Assembly (NCBI RefSeq): GCF_902806685.2
Contig: NC_048562.1
Location: forward strand, 620,001 to 684,000
Length of the DNA: 64,000 nt
From: Maniola hyperantus
Lineage: Eukaryota > Arthropoda > Insecta > Lepidoptera > Nymphalidae
Direction of reading: 5' to 3'
The first letter of the stretch is position 1; each line of letters opens with the position of its first letter. Below, piece after piece: positions 8,995-21,249 of this stretch. The position numbers and the translations under genes are program-made. Below the pieces are notes generated by a model. It did not search any database. It was given only the letters and a program-made list of their open reading frames with translations, and was not told the DNA's origin.

Positions 8995-11900
8995 ATGGAA
9001 GAATTATGGAAGGATAGTAACATATTTTATAACGTTTTGTGTTTTTTAATAACGGAAAATGAGAAATTATTTGATAGAAATGACGCGGTTTTGTATTGGC
9101 GTACGGTTTATCATTTTTTCGGCATTTTGCATCATGTGTACATCGGGTTGTTCGCTATGGGGATGAAAATTGAGAGTCACCCCAATCCGGATATAAGAGT
9201 GCTATATACTTTAGGACCTGGTTATTTAACTGGATGGAATTTTGTAAGTACCTACTTATTATATAAAAGGAAAAGGTGACTGATTGACTGACTGACTGAT
9301 CTATCAACGCACAGCTCAAACTAAAGGACGGATCGGGCTGAAATTTGGCATGCAGATAGCTATTATGACGTAGGCATCCGCTAAGAAAGGATTTTTGAAA
9401 ATTCAAACCCTAAGGGGGTGAAATAGGAGTTTGAAATTTGTGTAGTCCACGCGGACGAAGTCGCGAGCATAAGCTAATTCTTTGCATATTTAGACTTTTC
9501 ACATACTTTCATCGCGTGAATTAAATCGCGCTTTTTGTAATGAATTGCCTTAAAATCTTTTCTTATTCTAGATCTATTCTAAACCCAGTGATGTCCTCCT
9601 TGCCTCGCAGAGCACGTCATTAAGACGTAACATCTGAAGTATATTTAAACTCAAACTGATATCAACCTTCCTACCTACCTACCTACCAGTGGCGTGCAGG
9701 TCATAGAGGCATAAATGCAGTGCTTACCCCAGTTGTAATATGCAATATGCTCAATGCATATTTTTCATTTTGACCTGCCAGTAAATAGCCTGCCTGACTA
9801 ATGCTTACCCTGGCTTCAAACACTGTGCACGCCACTGCTACCTACCTACCTACCTACCTACCTACCTACCTATCTACCTACCTACCCTACCCACAGTGGC
9901 GGATTATCAGTCTTGGCCGCCCTAGGCCCCAGGTGATTTAGTAAGTACCAGTCGCCCCATTCTTAACACCCATTAATCATAGCCGTAGCCAGAATTGATG
10001 AGAGATTGGGGGTAATTAAAAATTTACCTTCGATTTGTCAGTAAAATACAATCCAATGATAAATAAAAGCGCGAGCGCAGCAGGCGCAATTTTTTTGTTT
10101 CTAGGCACAAAAAGTGATTTTTGTCACGATTGGCTGCCCCTAATATTTGACCGCCCTAGGCCCGGGCCTACTGGGCCTAAGGGAAAATTCATCACTGCCT
10201 ACCCACCTACTTACCTACCTACCTTTAAACTCAAACTCATAGCATTTATTCTTTCCGATGCGGTGCCGCACCTTGCGATGCGACGAATAGAAAAGAATAT
10301 AATGTTTTTTTTATTTATGTAAACTTTTAAAAGTGCTTATGAATAGTCAGGTAGTTTTAATTTACCACTGGTTTGGAATGCCGCTCCTACTCAGAAGAAC
10401 CTGGAAAATTCTGGTGGGAGGCCTCGGCCGTGGCTAGTTACCACCCTACCGGCAAAGCAGTGCCGGCAAGCGATTTAGCGTTCCGGTACGATGCCGTGTA
10501 GAAACCAAAGGTGTATGGGTTTAATAAAAACTGTCATACTCCTTCCAGGTTAGCCCGCTCCCACCTTAGACTGCATCGTCACTTACCATCAGGTGAGATT
10601 GCAGTCAAGGGCTAACTTGTATCTGAATAAAAAAAAATAAAAAAAAAACCAGCAAGAAACTCGGCGGTTGCTCTTTTTAATTTTTCAATTTACAATGTTA
10701 TTATACCGTACTATAAAAGCCATTGCAGCCCCGTGCATTGCTGGAGCGAGTCAAATCCAAGCTTTTTTATCGTTTACATAGTCTGCGACTGTATAATATG
10801 CTTTTTTTAGGAGCATACTTTTAACACATTTTTTAAACTTGTGTAAAGGCAAGTGTAAAGGCTAAAATTGCTTGTGGAACGAGGTATTCCTACCACGTTC
10901 AGTGTATCTGTGTGCCATTCTGTGCTGTGTCATGTGTGTGTTCTTCTGTAGGATAGGTGTAGGGTCCATGGCTCACTCTAGAAATTCATGGTCAGAATTT
11001 TCTCGTACGATGCCGTAAGCGATGAAATTTTTGCGGTACCGTTTTTTTTTTAAAGAATATTAGCCATGTTAAATGACTAATATTCCCCTTTCCTCTCCAA
11101 CTAAGCGTCAGGCTTGTGCTAGGAGTAGGTACGACAATAGTGCAACGGGCGGGGTTTGAACCGTCGGCCTTTTGGTTTTCAGTCCACTCCTATACCGGTT
11201 GAGCTATTGAGGCTCTAAGTAGGTATAGTCCGTAAAAATGACTCCTCACGCGCCATTTTCACTTTATGGGTCAACTGTCATGTCAAAACGGTTCACCTTT
11301 AAAATAAGGACTAAAATCGTACTTTTGACATGAAATTTGACACATAAAGTTAAAATGGCGTGTGAGGAGTAATTTTTAGGGTTCCGTACCTCAAATGGAA
11401 AATATACCCTCATAGGATCACTTCGTTGTCTTAAGTTTGTCTGTCAGTACCTCCGTCCGTCCGTCCGTCTGTCTGTCTGTCATGTTTGTCAAGAAAACCT
11501 ATCTTAGGGTACTTCCCGTTGACCTAGAACCATGAAATTTGGCAGGTAGGTAGGTCTTATAGCAAAATTAGTAAAGGAAAATCCGAAAACGACGACGAAT
11601 GACGTCACTAAAATGGCGACCATGTGCATTAGCAATTCGCGGGACTTAGTTTTTTTTTATTGTAAAGGTACGGAATCCTTCGTGTTCGTCGAATCCGACT
11701 CGCACTTGGCCGGTTTTTTATCAAGTCAACCCCAAAATAGTTCCTTTGTGATACGAAGGGTGTCGTAACGCCCTTTATCACACCTTATCACTGTTATCAC
11801 TCTTATCACACGTGAGTGAAACGTGATGAACTTTGTCCGGTCGATAAAGTGGTTCCGTCACTAAACTAGGACTTGTACATGACTTCTGCTACCTATATCA

Positions 11901-14900
11901 TAGAACTACATCTTAATATATAAAAGGAAAAGCTGACTGACTGACTGATCTATCAACGCACAGCTCAAACTTCTGGACGGATCGGGCTGAAATTCGGCAT
12001 GCAGATAGCTATTATGACGCAAGCATCCGCTAAGAAAGGATTTTTGCAAATTCTACCCCTAAGGGGGTGAAACAGGAGTTTGAAATTTGTGTAGCCCACG
12101 CGGATGAAGTCACGGGCATAAGCTAGTTAGTGAATAAATAGAAAGGCTATTTCTAAGAGACGGACTAAAACAGATTTTTGTTTATTTTTATGTATAAGTA
12201 ATTTTTGGTCTATCGTGCAAAATGTCGAAAAAATACGACTGTAGAGTAGGTACGTATGTACGGAACCCTCGGTGCGCGAGTTTAACTCGCACTTGGTGGG
12301 TTTTTTAGACATTATATTTTCATTTCATTCACATTATGCTGACATCAAGTTGTGAGCAAAACTCTAAGGCGATTTCCCTGGTGCTACAAATATTTATGGG
12401 CGGCGGTACTCACTTACCATCAGGTGACATGACGGTGGCGCCTGCTCGTTTGTTGCTGATATTTTCATTAAAAAAAACCGGCCAAGTGCGAGTCAGGCTC
12501 GCGCAATGAGGGTTCCGTACTACAGTCGTATTTTTTCGACATTTTGCACGATAATTCAAAATCTATGGTGCATAAAAATTTATAAAAATCTGTTTAAGAA
12601 AGCACAGGTGAAGGCCTTTCATATGATACCCCACATTTTTTTTGTGTGATGTAACCACAAATTCACGGTTTTCAGATGTTTCCCCGAATGTCTGCTATAA
12701 GACCTACCTACCTGCCAAATTTCATGATTCTAGGTCAACGGGAAGTACCCTGTAGGTTTCTTGCCAGACAGACAGACAGGCAACAAAGTCTGTATATAAG
12801 TCAGTCAGTCAGAACTTTGAATTTTATGCAATACTAGCCGATGTCCGCGACTTCGGCCGCATGGAATTAGGTTTTTAAAATCCCGTGGAAACTTTGGTTT
12901 TCCGGGATAAAATTAGCCTATGTCACTCTCCAGGTCTTTATTTATGCCCATGCAAAAAATCACGTCGGTCCGTTCCACCGTTGCGACGTGATTGCAGGAC
13001 AAACCAACAAACGAATACACTTTCGCATTTATAATAAGGGTACTGATATACAGATAAGTATAGATAAACAATAAATAATTTAATTAATTAGAAATCTAAT
13101 TGTTTAAATAATTGTCGTCACCAATCTCAACATAGTATAAAATAAAGTCGCTTCAGCTGTCTGTATGTATGAACGCGTAGATCTTTTAGTTTACGCAACG
13201 GATTTTAATGCGGTTTTCACTAACAGATAGAGTGATTCAAGAGGAAGGTTTATAGGTATACTTTAATATTAGTTTGTGTTAATTTGTTGAAATATGACGA
13301 TATTTGAACAAAATGTCGGAAGAAATCAAGCTTCCATCGAAAATTAACAAACATTACACGCAACAAAACGAGACGGAGGCGGCGATGTTCGCATTTATAG
13401 TATTAGTAAGGAAGTGACACTACATAAGTATCTACACTGCCACCCATGCGAAGCCGGGGCGGGTCGCTAGTTACGTATAAATTATTGTGTCAGACGAGTT
13501 CGACGTTATCGACTCGACCTTTTCGTCTGGGAGTCTATTATTTATTTAGTAATAAAGTGTCTGTGTCTGTTTGTTCGTTGACCTATTTCTACACGATTAT
13601 TTTAGGGACTGGACGCACTAGAGGGTCATTCTGATAAAAATATTTGTGGACTGCACTTCAGTTTTTAGGGTTCCGTACCTCAAAGGAAATACGTATAAGA
13701 TACATCCTTCTTTATGTCTATAAGCTATAAGGTATGTACCTTCGAGGTACCATTTTTTCCGAGTCACGGATTTATTGACTCTTGTGTAATCACTCGTGGC
13801 GTCCAATAATTATTTACTTTGTTGTCTGTCTGTCTGTATATCTCTGTCTGTCAAGAAACCTACAGGGTACTTCCCGTAAACCTAGAATCATGAAATTTGG
13901 CAGGTAGGTAGGTCTTATAGCAGACATTCGGGGAAAAATCTGAAAACCGTGAATTTGTGGTTACATCACACAAAAAATTAAATTGTGGTCATGAACATTA
14001 GTTCAATTTCATTTTTCAAAGTAAGATAACTATATCAAGTGGGGTATCATACGAAAGGGCTTCACTTGTGCATTCTAAAACGGATTTTTATTTATTTTTA
14101 TGCATCATAGTTTTATGATTTATCGTGCAAAATGACGATAAAATACGACTGTAGCACGGAACTCTCGGTGCGCGAGGCTGACTCGCAGTTGGCCGGTTTT
14201 TTTGTTGATAATGGTGTTTGCTTAGAACGCAGATAGCTCCGAAAATTTAGAGGTGCGTTTCCGGGATCGAACCTCCGACGTATCGAATCTTAACCACTAG
14301 GCTATGACCGCTATAATTTATATTATTTTTACTAATTACTACATTACTAATGTGGTGTCATTGAGGTGTCATTGCCTCGGAAACTCAAATGAGAGGATTT
14401 TTTTCCGACCTAATTCACGTTATTTCAATTTCTCTAGGGATCTCTAATTTTTTGAGAATTAAAGTATAGCTATAAACCTTCCTCTAGAATCACTCTACCT
14501 ATTGGTGAAAACCGCATTAAAATCCGTTGCGTAACTACGCAACGGATCTGAAAGATCTACGCATTCATACATACATACATACATACATACAGACAGCGGG
14601 AAGCGACTTTATTTTATACTATGTAGAGATTAACACGATGTTTCTTTGTTCGCAGACCTTCCAAACAATCTTCCTGGGTCTGTCTCTGCTACATGACGTG
14701 CTGGAATGGTTCGACAAGCAGAAGAGCAACCTTGGCTCCAAGATCAAGTACTGGAGGGATGTCATATTCTGTGGCATGGTGTTACCTTTCACTCTGGTAA
14801 GTCCACCATCCATTCCATCAGCCTGAATGCCCTGTACTGGACATAGGCCTTCCTCATCAACCTTCTCCCCGCCACTTTAAGTCCATCCATTCTATCAGAC

Positions 14901-17867
14901 ACTGTGTGTGTCGTACTGTAGATTTTCTGTTAATTGGACTAGTTGATGTTGTAATAATTAGGTATTGGTTGGTCTGGGATCGGTATGGGGATGGAGGAGC
15001 CGATCTAGGTAGGGACGTGAGTAGGGTTAGTTAGTGTTATCTAGTCATAGGAGACGTTGTTGTCATGACTCATAATTAATGAGGGTAGTTTGTGTTGTCT
15101 CTCATAGTGCGAGAATATTGTCAGTGCGCCCACGAAGTCTCGGTTAATCTAATACGTTGTAATCCTGACTTATCCCTATACTATTGTCAGCACCATTTCA
15201 GATTACCGCGACAGAATCCTACATTTTGTGATGTCAGGAGATATCAGACTATTCTATAATTGATAATGGAGGGAAATAACACATAATCTTCTCGTAATGA
15301 ATATTATAATGATACCACCTTACACTTTTATCACTTCACAATTCCACTTTTCACCTTTACACTTCACTTGCTAAAAATCAACTGCCAGAGCGAGCCGGCT
15401 CAACGCCCCGCACTTTCTCTGACCACCTCCATCGCTTTTATATGCCAAATTTATGATTGGTTGAGAGAGCCGCCTCGCTCTGTCAGGTGACGTCACATCC
15501 AGTAGGGCGATTGTCTAAAACCTGCATCAATCATTATTACAATCTCAATTGTTCTGATTGGCTGAATTTGTGCGATTCTTGTTGCAACAATGCATTGTGG
15601 CCAATAGTGAGCGAGCATTAACCAATCAGAGATGATTGCGATCGTGACATTGTAGCTGTCAAACAACCGCGGTAGAGCCACAGTATTAATTTTACAATAA
15701 TCAATTACATTTATTCTTACTGATTAAGTTCTTATTATATAATATATATATTTATATTTATCATTCTTACTGATACTTATCATAGAGTTATTACACAGAA
15801 GTTGTATTTGAGGAGTAATCTAACCAGTGTTGCTGACACTATATTCCCGTATTTTTTCATTTCAGTTCGTAACAGGAATGTTCTGGACCGTCTACGCGAT
15901 CGACCGGGAGCTGGTCTTCCCGAAGATCTACGACGAGGTGGTCCCCTGGTGGTTCAACCACTGCGTCCACACCAACATCACCGTGGTGCTGGTGGTGGAG
16001 ACCCTACTCCAGGCGAGGAGGCACCCCACTAACCAGCGGTTGGAGTTGATCCTGTACTGGATAGTGGCCTTTGCTTATGCTATAGTGTGAGTATTTCTTA
16101 GTCATTTTTATCCCGGAAACCCCCTATTAATGGGAGGACGACCTCCCTGGCGCAGTGCTGAGTTCCGTGGTCATATTAATGGGAGATCCCGGGTTCGATT
16201 GCCAGCAGGGAAAATTTGGAAGAGACATCCTATCCTATTAACCAGAAGTTGGAGTCACATCCTGTTCTAGATGGTGGCCTTATTTAATGCTATTGTGTGA
16301 GTATTTCCTGATCATTCCTAAACAACAAATTCCTAAAAGGCCGGCAACGCATCGGCGGTTCCTCTGGTGCTGCAAATGTTCATGGGCGGCGGTAATCACT
16401 TAACATCAGGTGACCCGCCTGCTCGTTTGCTCGCTATCTCTATTAAAAAAAATACATCCAAATACCCCCCATTATGTGATTAATGGACGGAAGATCCCCT
16501 GTGCAGTGTAGAGCCCTATGGTCTGCTTTGTGGGAGGTTCTGAGTTCGGTTCCTGGCAGAGAAATTTTGGAATTTTATAATTTCTAAAATTTCTCTGGTG
16601 CCTACGCTATCTACTTCAGAGCACGTCGGCTCTAGACTCTAGTCAGCTCATTGATAAAAGAGAAAATACTTATATATTACGATAAAACATATTTCTGCAG
16701 GTTTCATATCTACTACAATAATCTTATGAGTTTAGAGGTGAGAGGTTGTTTCCTTAAAAACAACTGGACTGGTTTTGTTGGTTTTTTGCTAATACCTACC
16801 TCAGAGTAGGTTTTTTATTAATATTTTTTAAGGATGTACGCATGGCTGAATATGATAATTTTTAATTTTTTATTATCGACTATTTCAAGACATGAGTTGC
16901 AATGCCTGTTTTGAATTGGGAATTTGTTTGAACGACTCTTGTGGGCACCTATTGCATTTTGATGGTAGTCATATTATTATCAGATACCTTGTTACATCCA
17001 ACAAAGGCCAACAAAAAATGTATAAAATTTCAACTCAATTGAACAATGCCCATATGCATTGGTGACAATCAGACTGACATTTTTTTTTAAATAGATATAG
17101 CGAGCAAACGGGCAGGCTAATTTTTTCTACTAAGCATGGCTCTCCTTTCAGATTGAGAAGGTTTTAGCCATATAATACCACTTTTAAGAACAGTATGGAG
17201 AACTATGGGGCATGCAGATTTCCTCACGATGTTTTCCTTTAAAGCAAGTGATATTTAATTGTTTAAAACACACGACCCCTTAGGAGTAGAATTTTTAAAA
17301 ATTCTTTCTTAGCGGATGTCTACGTTATAATAGCTATCTGCATGCCAAATTTCAGCCCGATCTGTCCAGTAGTTTGAGCTGTGCGTTGATAGATCAGTCA
17401 GTCAGTCAGTCTGTTACCTATTCCTTTTTTATTAGTATAGATTAATAATATAAAATAATAATAAATTATTTAACAAACAATGTTCATAAAGATTAAAATT
17501 TATATAATTTATTTCCAGATACTACACAATCTACTTCGTGACCGACAGGTGGTTATACCAGGTCTTCGGGGTCATGAACTGGTGGCAGGTCTGCCTGTAC
17601 CAACTCTTCATCTGGGGAATCTCCTACTTCTTCTACAAGATGCAGTTCCCCCTCAACAGACTAATTCATGGATCAGACCCCCAACCAGACAATAACGAAG
17701 AGAAACATATAAACGATGTATTGCATGATAACGACAGACAAACAGACGTTTTAAATCCGGATGAAACCGGTAAAGTTAATGCGGACTTAGAGACAAGTCT
17801 GCCAGAAAAGTCTTGGAGTATGAAATTTAGGAATATAAAAAATAATGTTGAGAATTCTCGATTGTGA
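8995..17867 (+). CDS. AIG1/ADTRP-family membrane hydrolase, four exons
   Basis: Coding exons: 8995-9243, 14656-14796, 15866-16086, 17519-17867; all introns are GT-AG (phases 0, 0, 2), giving 319 residues. The family (AIG1, ADTRP; FAR-17a/AIG1-like domain) consists of multi-pass membrane proteins that hydrolyse fatty acid esters of hydroxy fatty acids with a Thr/His catalytic pair. Both aligned residues are seen: Thr79 in GYLTGWNF and His165 in WWFNHCVHT. Other family marks are FWTVYAIDRELVFPK (136-150) and the aromatic block VTDRWLYQVFG. Hydrophobic segments lie around 38-55, 77-97, 112-142, 160-180, 190-215 and 226-243. Compared with the vertebrate proteins (about 230-245 residues) it has a longer N-terminus and a hydrophilic C-tail (about residues 250-319). 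Family assignment is firm; substrate and orthology to AIG1 versus ADTRP are inference. Confidence 0.92.
9258..9476 (+). mobile_element. M-family element, 14 bp after exon 1 donor
   Basis: Complete copy with (GACT)n; ends gcgagcataagcta. Only gtaagtacctactt separates it from exon 1 of the AIG1-like gene. Confidence 0.75.
9665..10230. repeat. (CTAC)n tracts and an unclassified repeat
   Basis: Runs of ctac at 9670-9690, 9838-9890 and 10198-10225 surround sequence with cttcaaacactgtgcacgcc (also at 24665) and a pair ggccgccctaggcccc / ccgccctaggcccgggcc. Not classified. Confidence 0.45.
10320..10700 (-). mobile_element. LINE 3' tail split by a SINE-B copy
   Basis: taccactggtttggaatgcc...agaagaacc and accagcaagaaactcggcgg are the two halves of a tail found whole (opposite strand) at 39380-39545. 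SINE-B occupies about 10403-10645; aacc is present at both joints. Confidence 0.65.
10403..10645 (+). mobile_element. SINE-B body and tail
   Basis: ggtgggaggcctcggccgtg, agcgatttagcgttccggta and ccaggtgagattgcagtc words; A-rich tail gaataaaaaaaaataaaaaa. The tRNA-like head is missing. Confidence 0.7.
11041..11216 (-). mobile_element. SINE-A, tRNA-derived
   Basis: Near-complete reversed copy from poly(T) to ctataccggttgagctattg. Confidence 0.75.
11233..11372. mobile_element. MITE with long inverted ends
   Basis: Left aaaatgactcctcacgcgcc and right ggcgtgtgaggagtaatttt are inverted copies. A half copy with the same end lies at 26608-26700. Confidence 0.65.
11376..11718 (+). mobile_element. 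G-family element
   Basis: Starts TAGGGTTCCGTACCTCAAA, has a (CTGT)n tract, acttcccgttgacctagaa and tgaaatttggcaggtaggta words, and ends gactcgcacttggccggttt. Intact copies are about 430 bp. Class unknown; the 3' part holds a GTGCGAGTC-type palindrome. Confidence 0.65.
11913..12125 (+). mobile_element. M-family Helitron-like element
   Basis: Complete copy ending gggcataagctagt. Confidence 0.7.
12160..12306 (+). mobile_element. G-family 3' half
   Basis: ctaaaacagatttttgttta, gtgcaaaatgtcgaaaaaat, ggaaccctcggtgcgcgag and the ggtttttt end. Confidence 0.6.
12367..12475 (+). mobile_element. X element
   Basis: ctggtgctacaaatatttatgg...tcaggtgacatgacggtgg...gcctgctcgtttg and poly(A). Confidence 0.55.
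12471..12810 (-). mobile_element. G-family element
   Basis: aaaccggccaagtgcgagtc to the gacagacagacagg microsatellite; the 5' hairpin end is lost. Confidence 0.65.
12834..13040 (-). mobile_element. H-family Helitron-like element
   Basis: CTAGCCGATGTCCGCGACTTC to cgcatttataataagggta. Confidence 0.7.
13131..13470 (+). mobile_element. Lep1-like Helitron element
   Basis: Starts catagtataaaataaagtcg; ends GAAGCCGGGGCGGGTCGCTAG and T. This end sequence is widespread in Lepidoptera; other copies at 14345 (reversed) and 49246. Confidence 0.7.
13665..14201 (+). mobile_element. G-family element
   Basis: Longer copy with an extra internal segment (about 13690-13820) between the 5' hairpin and the (CTGT)n tract. 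Confidence 0.6.
14215..14320 (-). mobile_element. SINE-C head fragment
   Basis: ttagaggtgcgtttccgggatcga and cttaaccactaggctatgac: reversed B-box and A-box region. Confidence 0.55.
14345..14630 (-). mobile_element. Lep1-like element, 25 bp before exon 2
   Basis: Reverse of the 49246 copy: gtgtcattgcctcggaaact, ccttcctctagaatcactct, (ACAT)n and aagcgactttattttatact. It ends at about 14630, leaving 25 nt of intron before the acceptor of exon 2. Confidence 0.65.
15509..15675 (-). mobile_element. N-family MITE
   Basis: Reverse orientation, from tctaaaacctgcatcaatca to gacattgtagctgtc. Confidence 0.7.
16139..16235 (+). mobile_element. SINE-B head fragment
   Basis: acgacctccctggcgcagtg, then a B-box-like gggttcgattgcc. 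Confidence 0.6.
16318..16452 (+). mobile_element. X element
   Basis: caaattcctaaaaggccggc to tgctcgctatctctattaaaaaaa. Confidence 0.65.
16484..16600 (+). mobile_element. Decayed SINE-B head
   Basis: gacggaagatcccctgtgca, gggaggttctgagttcggtt, tggaattttataatttctaa: same order as SINE-B but diverged. Confidence 0.4.
17140..17275 (-). mobile_element. SINE-C fragment
   Basis: agattgagaaggttttagcc, ggcatgcagatttcctcacg, gtgatatttaattgtttaaa words. Confidence 0.5.
17275..17435 (-). mobile_element. M-family element lacking its CTAG end
   Basis: Joined directly to SINE-C sequence at 17275; runs to (CAGT)n. Confidence 0.6.
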
Positions 17868-18081
17868 TCGTAAATCGTGATGATTATAATCATTTAGTGA
17901 TCGTGATGATTAAAATCATTGTATGGTTCTTGCGATTTACGAAGACGAGTGAACTTTACTTGTGGTTACGTCAGATACACGGACATTGCGTAAGTGTGCG
18001 TGCATGTCGGACCAATCAGTCGCGAGCAAGCGCTCGCAAACGCACACATTTAGTGTACTTTACTTATACCGATACGACTTA

Positions 18082-18235
18082 AAGTGAAATCTATAGAGTG
18101 CACTACGACTTTGCTTAGACTTAAGTCAGAGTTAAAACGAGACAGATCTCCCACATAAATCTGTCTCGTTTTAATTCAATCTTAAGTCTAAGCAAAGTCA
18201 AAGTGCGCTCCATAGATCTCAGCCTTAGATACAAG
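18082..18235. mobile_element. Hairpin MITE in 3' region of the AIG1-like gene
   Basis: Near-perfect foldback: gaaatctatagagtgcact...acgagacagatct / agatttatgtg...ctgtctcgttttaa...agtgcgctccatagatctc. A second copy is at 40609-40760. If the 3' UTR extends this far the transcript would contain the hairpin. Confidence 0.7.
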
Positions 18236-18631
18236 CATGATCCACTCGTCTTCGTAAAATTCAAAAACGATAGCTATAGTGATTATGATTAGTGCTAGAT
18301 GAGATTATGGTGTGATTATAGTAATAGTATAAGTGAATTTAAGAATGGTCACAAGAAAGAATCTCGTATAGGTACCTAAACTTTTTGCTCAACCTTTCTG
18401 AAGGGCTTATTCGACCTTCCTAAATCCTGAGTCCTAAATGGTTTAGTTACCGTCAAACTAGCCAACTTTGCCATTCAATGATATTTTGCCCAAAAGGCAA
18501 TTTATAAGCAAATTCGCTTTGTACACATTTGCACACATTGCCCACATATATGGGCAATGATGGCTGAAAGTCCGGATTACTTTGCCCGCCATCGAAATCG
18601 AACAAATTTTGGTTTAAATGTTAATTTATCA

Positions 18632-19097
18632 AAAAAAAAACCCGGCCAAGTGCGAGTCAGGCTCGCGCAACGAGGGTTCCGAACTACAGTCGTATTTTTT
18701 CGACATTTTGCACGATAACTCAAAAACTAAGATGCCTAAATATAAATATAAATCGGTTTTAGAATGCACAGGTGAAGACCTTTCATATAAGACCCTACTT
18801 GATATAGTTATCTTACTTCCAAAATTGAAAATACTAATTATTAGTTCATGACCACAATTTAAATTTTTTTGTGTGATGTAACCACAAATTCACGGTTTTC
18901 AGATTTTTCCCCGAATTTCTGCTATAAGATCTACCTACCTGCCAAATTTCATGATTCTAGGTTAACGGGAAGTACCGTGTAAGGTTTCTTGACAGACCGA
19001 CAGCAGACAGGCAGACAGACAGACAGACAAACAGACAGACAACAAAGTGATCCTATAAGGGTTCCGTTTTTCCTTTTGAGGTATGGAACCCTAAAAA
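18632..19097 (-). mobile_element. G-family element
   Basis: Near-complete reversed copy, from aacccggccaagtgcgagtc to gaggtatggaaccctaaaaa. Confidence 0.7.
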
Positions 19098-19204
19098 TTA
19101 CAAAGCAAATTTGGTTATAAATTTCTTTTTGGGCAAAGTTGGCTAGTTTGACGGTAACTCTACAATTTAGGATGTAGGATTTAGGAAGGTGGAATAAGCC
19201 CTTA

Positions 19205-19440
19205 ATACGAACCGCTTAGATGTGGAATGCTCTTCCAGCGTCACTGGGGGGTCACTGCGCCTTCCGGTGCGAGGTCACCATACCAGCACCTTGGGACCCC
19301 AACGTCTATCGGTTTTACGAACTATGCCCATTGCCACTTTAGTTTCGCAACCCGTTGAGCTATGTCGGTTACTCTAGTTCTCCTACGGATCTCCTCATTT
19401 CTGATTTGATCACGTTGAGAAACGCCAAGCATAGCATAGC
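19205..19440 (-). mobile_element. RTE-like LINE 3' fragment
   Basis: ggtgcgaggtcaccatacca, gcaccttgggaccccaacgt, atcggttttacgaactatg match (reversed) the RTE-like copy at 45860-46440. Confidence 0.6.
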
Positions 19441-19504
19441 ATAGCAATAGTAACAAATGGAACAATTAAAATTTTACTTTTGAATACGAAAGTGATACGA
19501 AGTT

Positions 19505-19710
19505 GAATAATAAATGCAAAAGTGTGTTTGTTTGTTGGTTTGTCCTTCAATCACGTTGCAACGGTGGAACGGATTGACGTGTTTTGCATGCCTATAGATA
19601 AAGACCTGGAGAGTGACATAGGCTACTTTTTATCCCGGAAAATTAAAGAGTTCCCACGGGATTTTTAAAGAATCTAATTCCACGCGGACGAAATCGCGGG
19701 CATCAGCTAG
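19505..19710 (+). mobile_element. H-family Helitron-like element
   Basis: Complete copy: aataataaatgcaaaagtgtg to cgcgggcatcagctagt. Confidence 0.75.
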
Positions 19711-19950
19711 TAAGTACTAAAATGTGATGGAAAAGGTGATGAACAAAGTACAAATTTAGAAAATGATAAAAATTTCGAAATAATTTCATTTTTAATACAG
19801 TAGAATAAAATTGATATTTTGGAATAATTTTTATTGATATTTGTCATCACTTTTATATTTTAATTATCATATATTATTAAGAAGGAGTGTAACATTTTGT
19901 ACATTGTTTAAGGAATTATTCTAAGTTATATATTAATAATGGTATTAGTA

Positions 19951-19956
19951 AATAAA
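19951..19956 (+). terminator. Candidate poly(A) signal of the AIG1-like gene
   Basis: AATAAA in unique AT-rich sequence about 2.1 kb after the stop codon. An earlier ATTAAA near 17909 is an alternative. Choice between them cannot be made from sequence. Confidence 0.25.
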
Positions 19957-20070
19957 CAATTTAGAGACTGAATTTGTTTTTGATCATTGTCATCATCTCT
20001 ACATATCGCCGTCCCACTAATGAGAAAGGTTCTGTCTGAATGAGAAGGGTTCTGAAGAATGAGAAGAGCT

Positions 20071-21023
20071 TGCTAGATTAACCTCAGAAGTATAGAGACA
20101 ATAGAGTCAGGAATCACCTACTGAGAGCCTAAACCTTAGTTCGTTATCAAAAAGCTAGGGCGTGGTTGAAGGTAGAAAACAAAATAAAAGATTGTATAAG
20201 GAAATAAACTGTTTTATTCAGGGAAAAGTCCCTCCAAATCAAAGTTTATCTTTACCATTAATTATTGCTTTATCATTATATAATTTATTATTTCCTTTAA
20301 GAAAAATCTACCGCCAGTTCGAAAAAGCATATCTACCGAGAGAAAGAACTGGCAAGAAAAAACTCGGCGGTGTCTATTCACAATTATTGAAAAATAGATA
20401 CAACTATGGTAGGTATTACCATAACATATCCAACCCACATAGGGTATAAGCATAAACTATTACAAAGGAATACCAGATGTATAACAAATTACACATTAAC
20501 CAACACATAAAACAACATACATAGTATAACAATAGAAATATAAAATCAACAATATTCGTACCTGTAGGTATGTCACAGCTTCTTATTAAAAATAGGAAAA
20601 TTAATGATCTCTATCGTCAAAGCAGAGCCATTTATAGGCTGGGATTAACTCCCACCCTCTGTATAAAAATATAGTGATACCATGTAAAGATTAAATTCAA
20701 TAGAGTCAATAGAGTTTAAACTCTACTAAATTTATATACTTCAATTTCTACATTATACTCTATTTAAATCTACAATTACTTTATTTCTAAAATATAATAA
20801 AATCATAATTAAGTTTCATGAGTTTCGCCATGTAAGTACCATAGATTTGCCATTTATAATCTGTTAATGGTTCTGTCACGTCTGTAGTATTTTTTCTATC
20901 ATTTTGACGTGCCTCTGTTTACAAATAAAATGTCTATGGTTTAGAATTAATTCTTAAGCAAAATCTAAAGAGTTTAGTAGCAATTTCAAGAAATAAATAG
21001 CAACTCTAACCATTTATCTTATA
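20071..21023. repeat. Left 953-bp direct repeat
   Basis: Contains a reversed LINE-tail-like stretch (agaactggcaag...aactcggcggtg, 20345-20375) and AT-rich remainder. The 95-residue open frame inside is present in both copies but resembles nothing known. Confidence 0.75.
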
Positions 21024-21249
21024 CGGCCAAACTGACAATTGCTTCGTTCTCGAAGCAACAAAATAAAAACAAACAATTCGTAAAGTAAATAAAGTTGTCA
21101 AACAACATCAAAACATTTTTTTTCAAACAACATGTCTGTGGCTTCCAACAAAATAAAAAAAAACATTTTAAACATGTGTGTGACATACAAAATTACCACA
21201 CAGTTTACTCTCAAAAATACAAGAAATATTTTTCTCGCCACAGCACATA

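Noticed and set aside
9155..9406. Minus-strand 83-residue frame with FLSGCLRHNSYLHAKFQPDP
   Set aside because: The same peptide is encoded by every M-family copy (49778, 50362, 36172), so it is element sequence; no start context or conservation as a gene.
20162..20449. Identical 95-residue frame in both 953-bp repeats as a gene
   Set aside because: Identity follows from the repeats themselves; the frame overlaps a reversed LINE tail and resembles no family.
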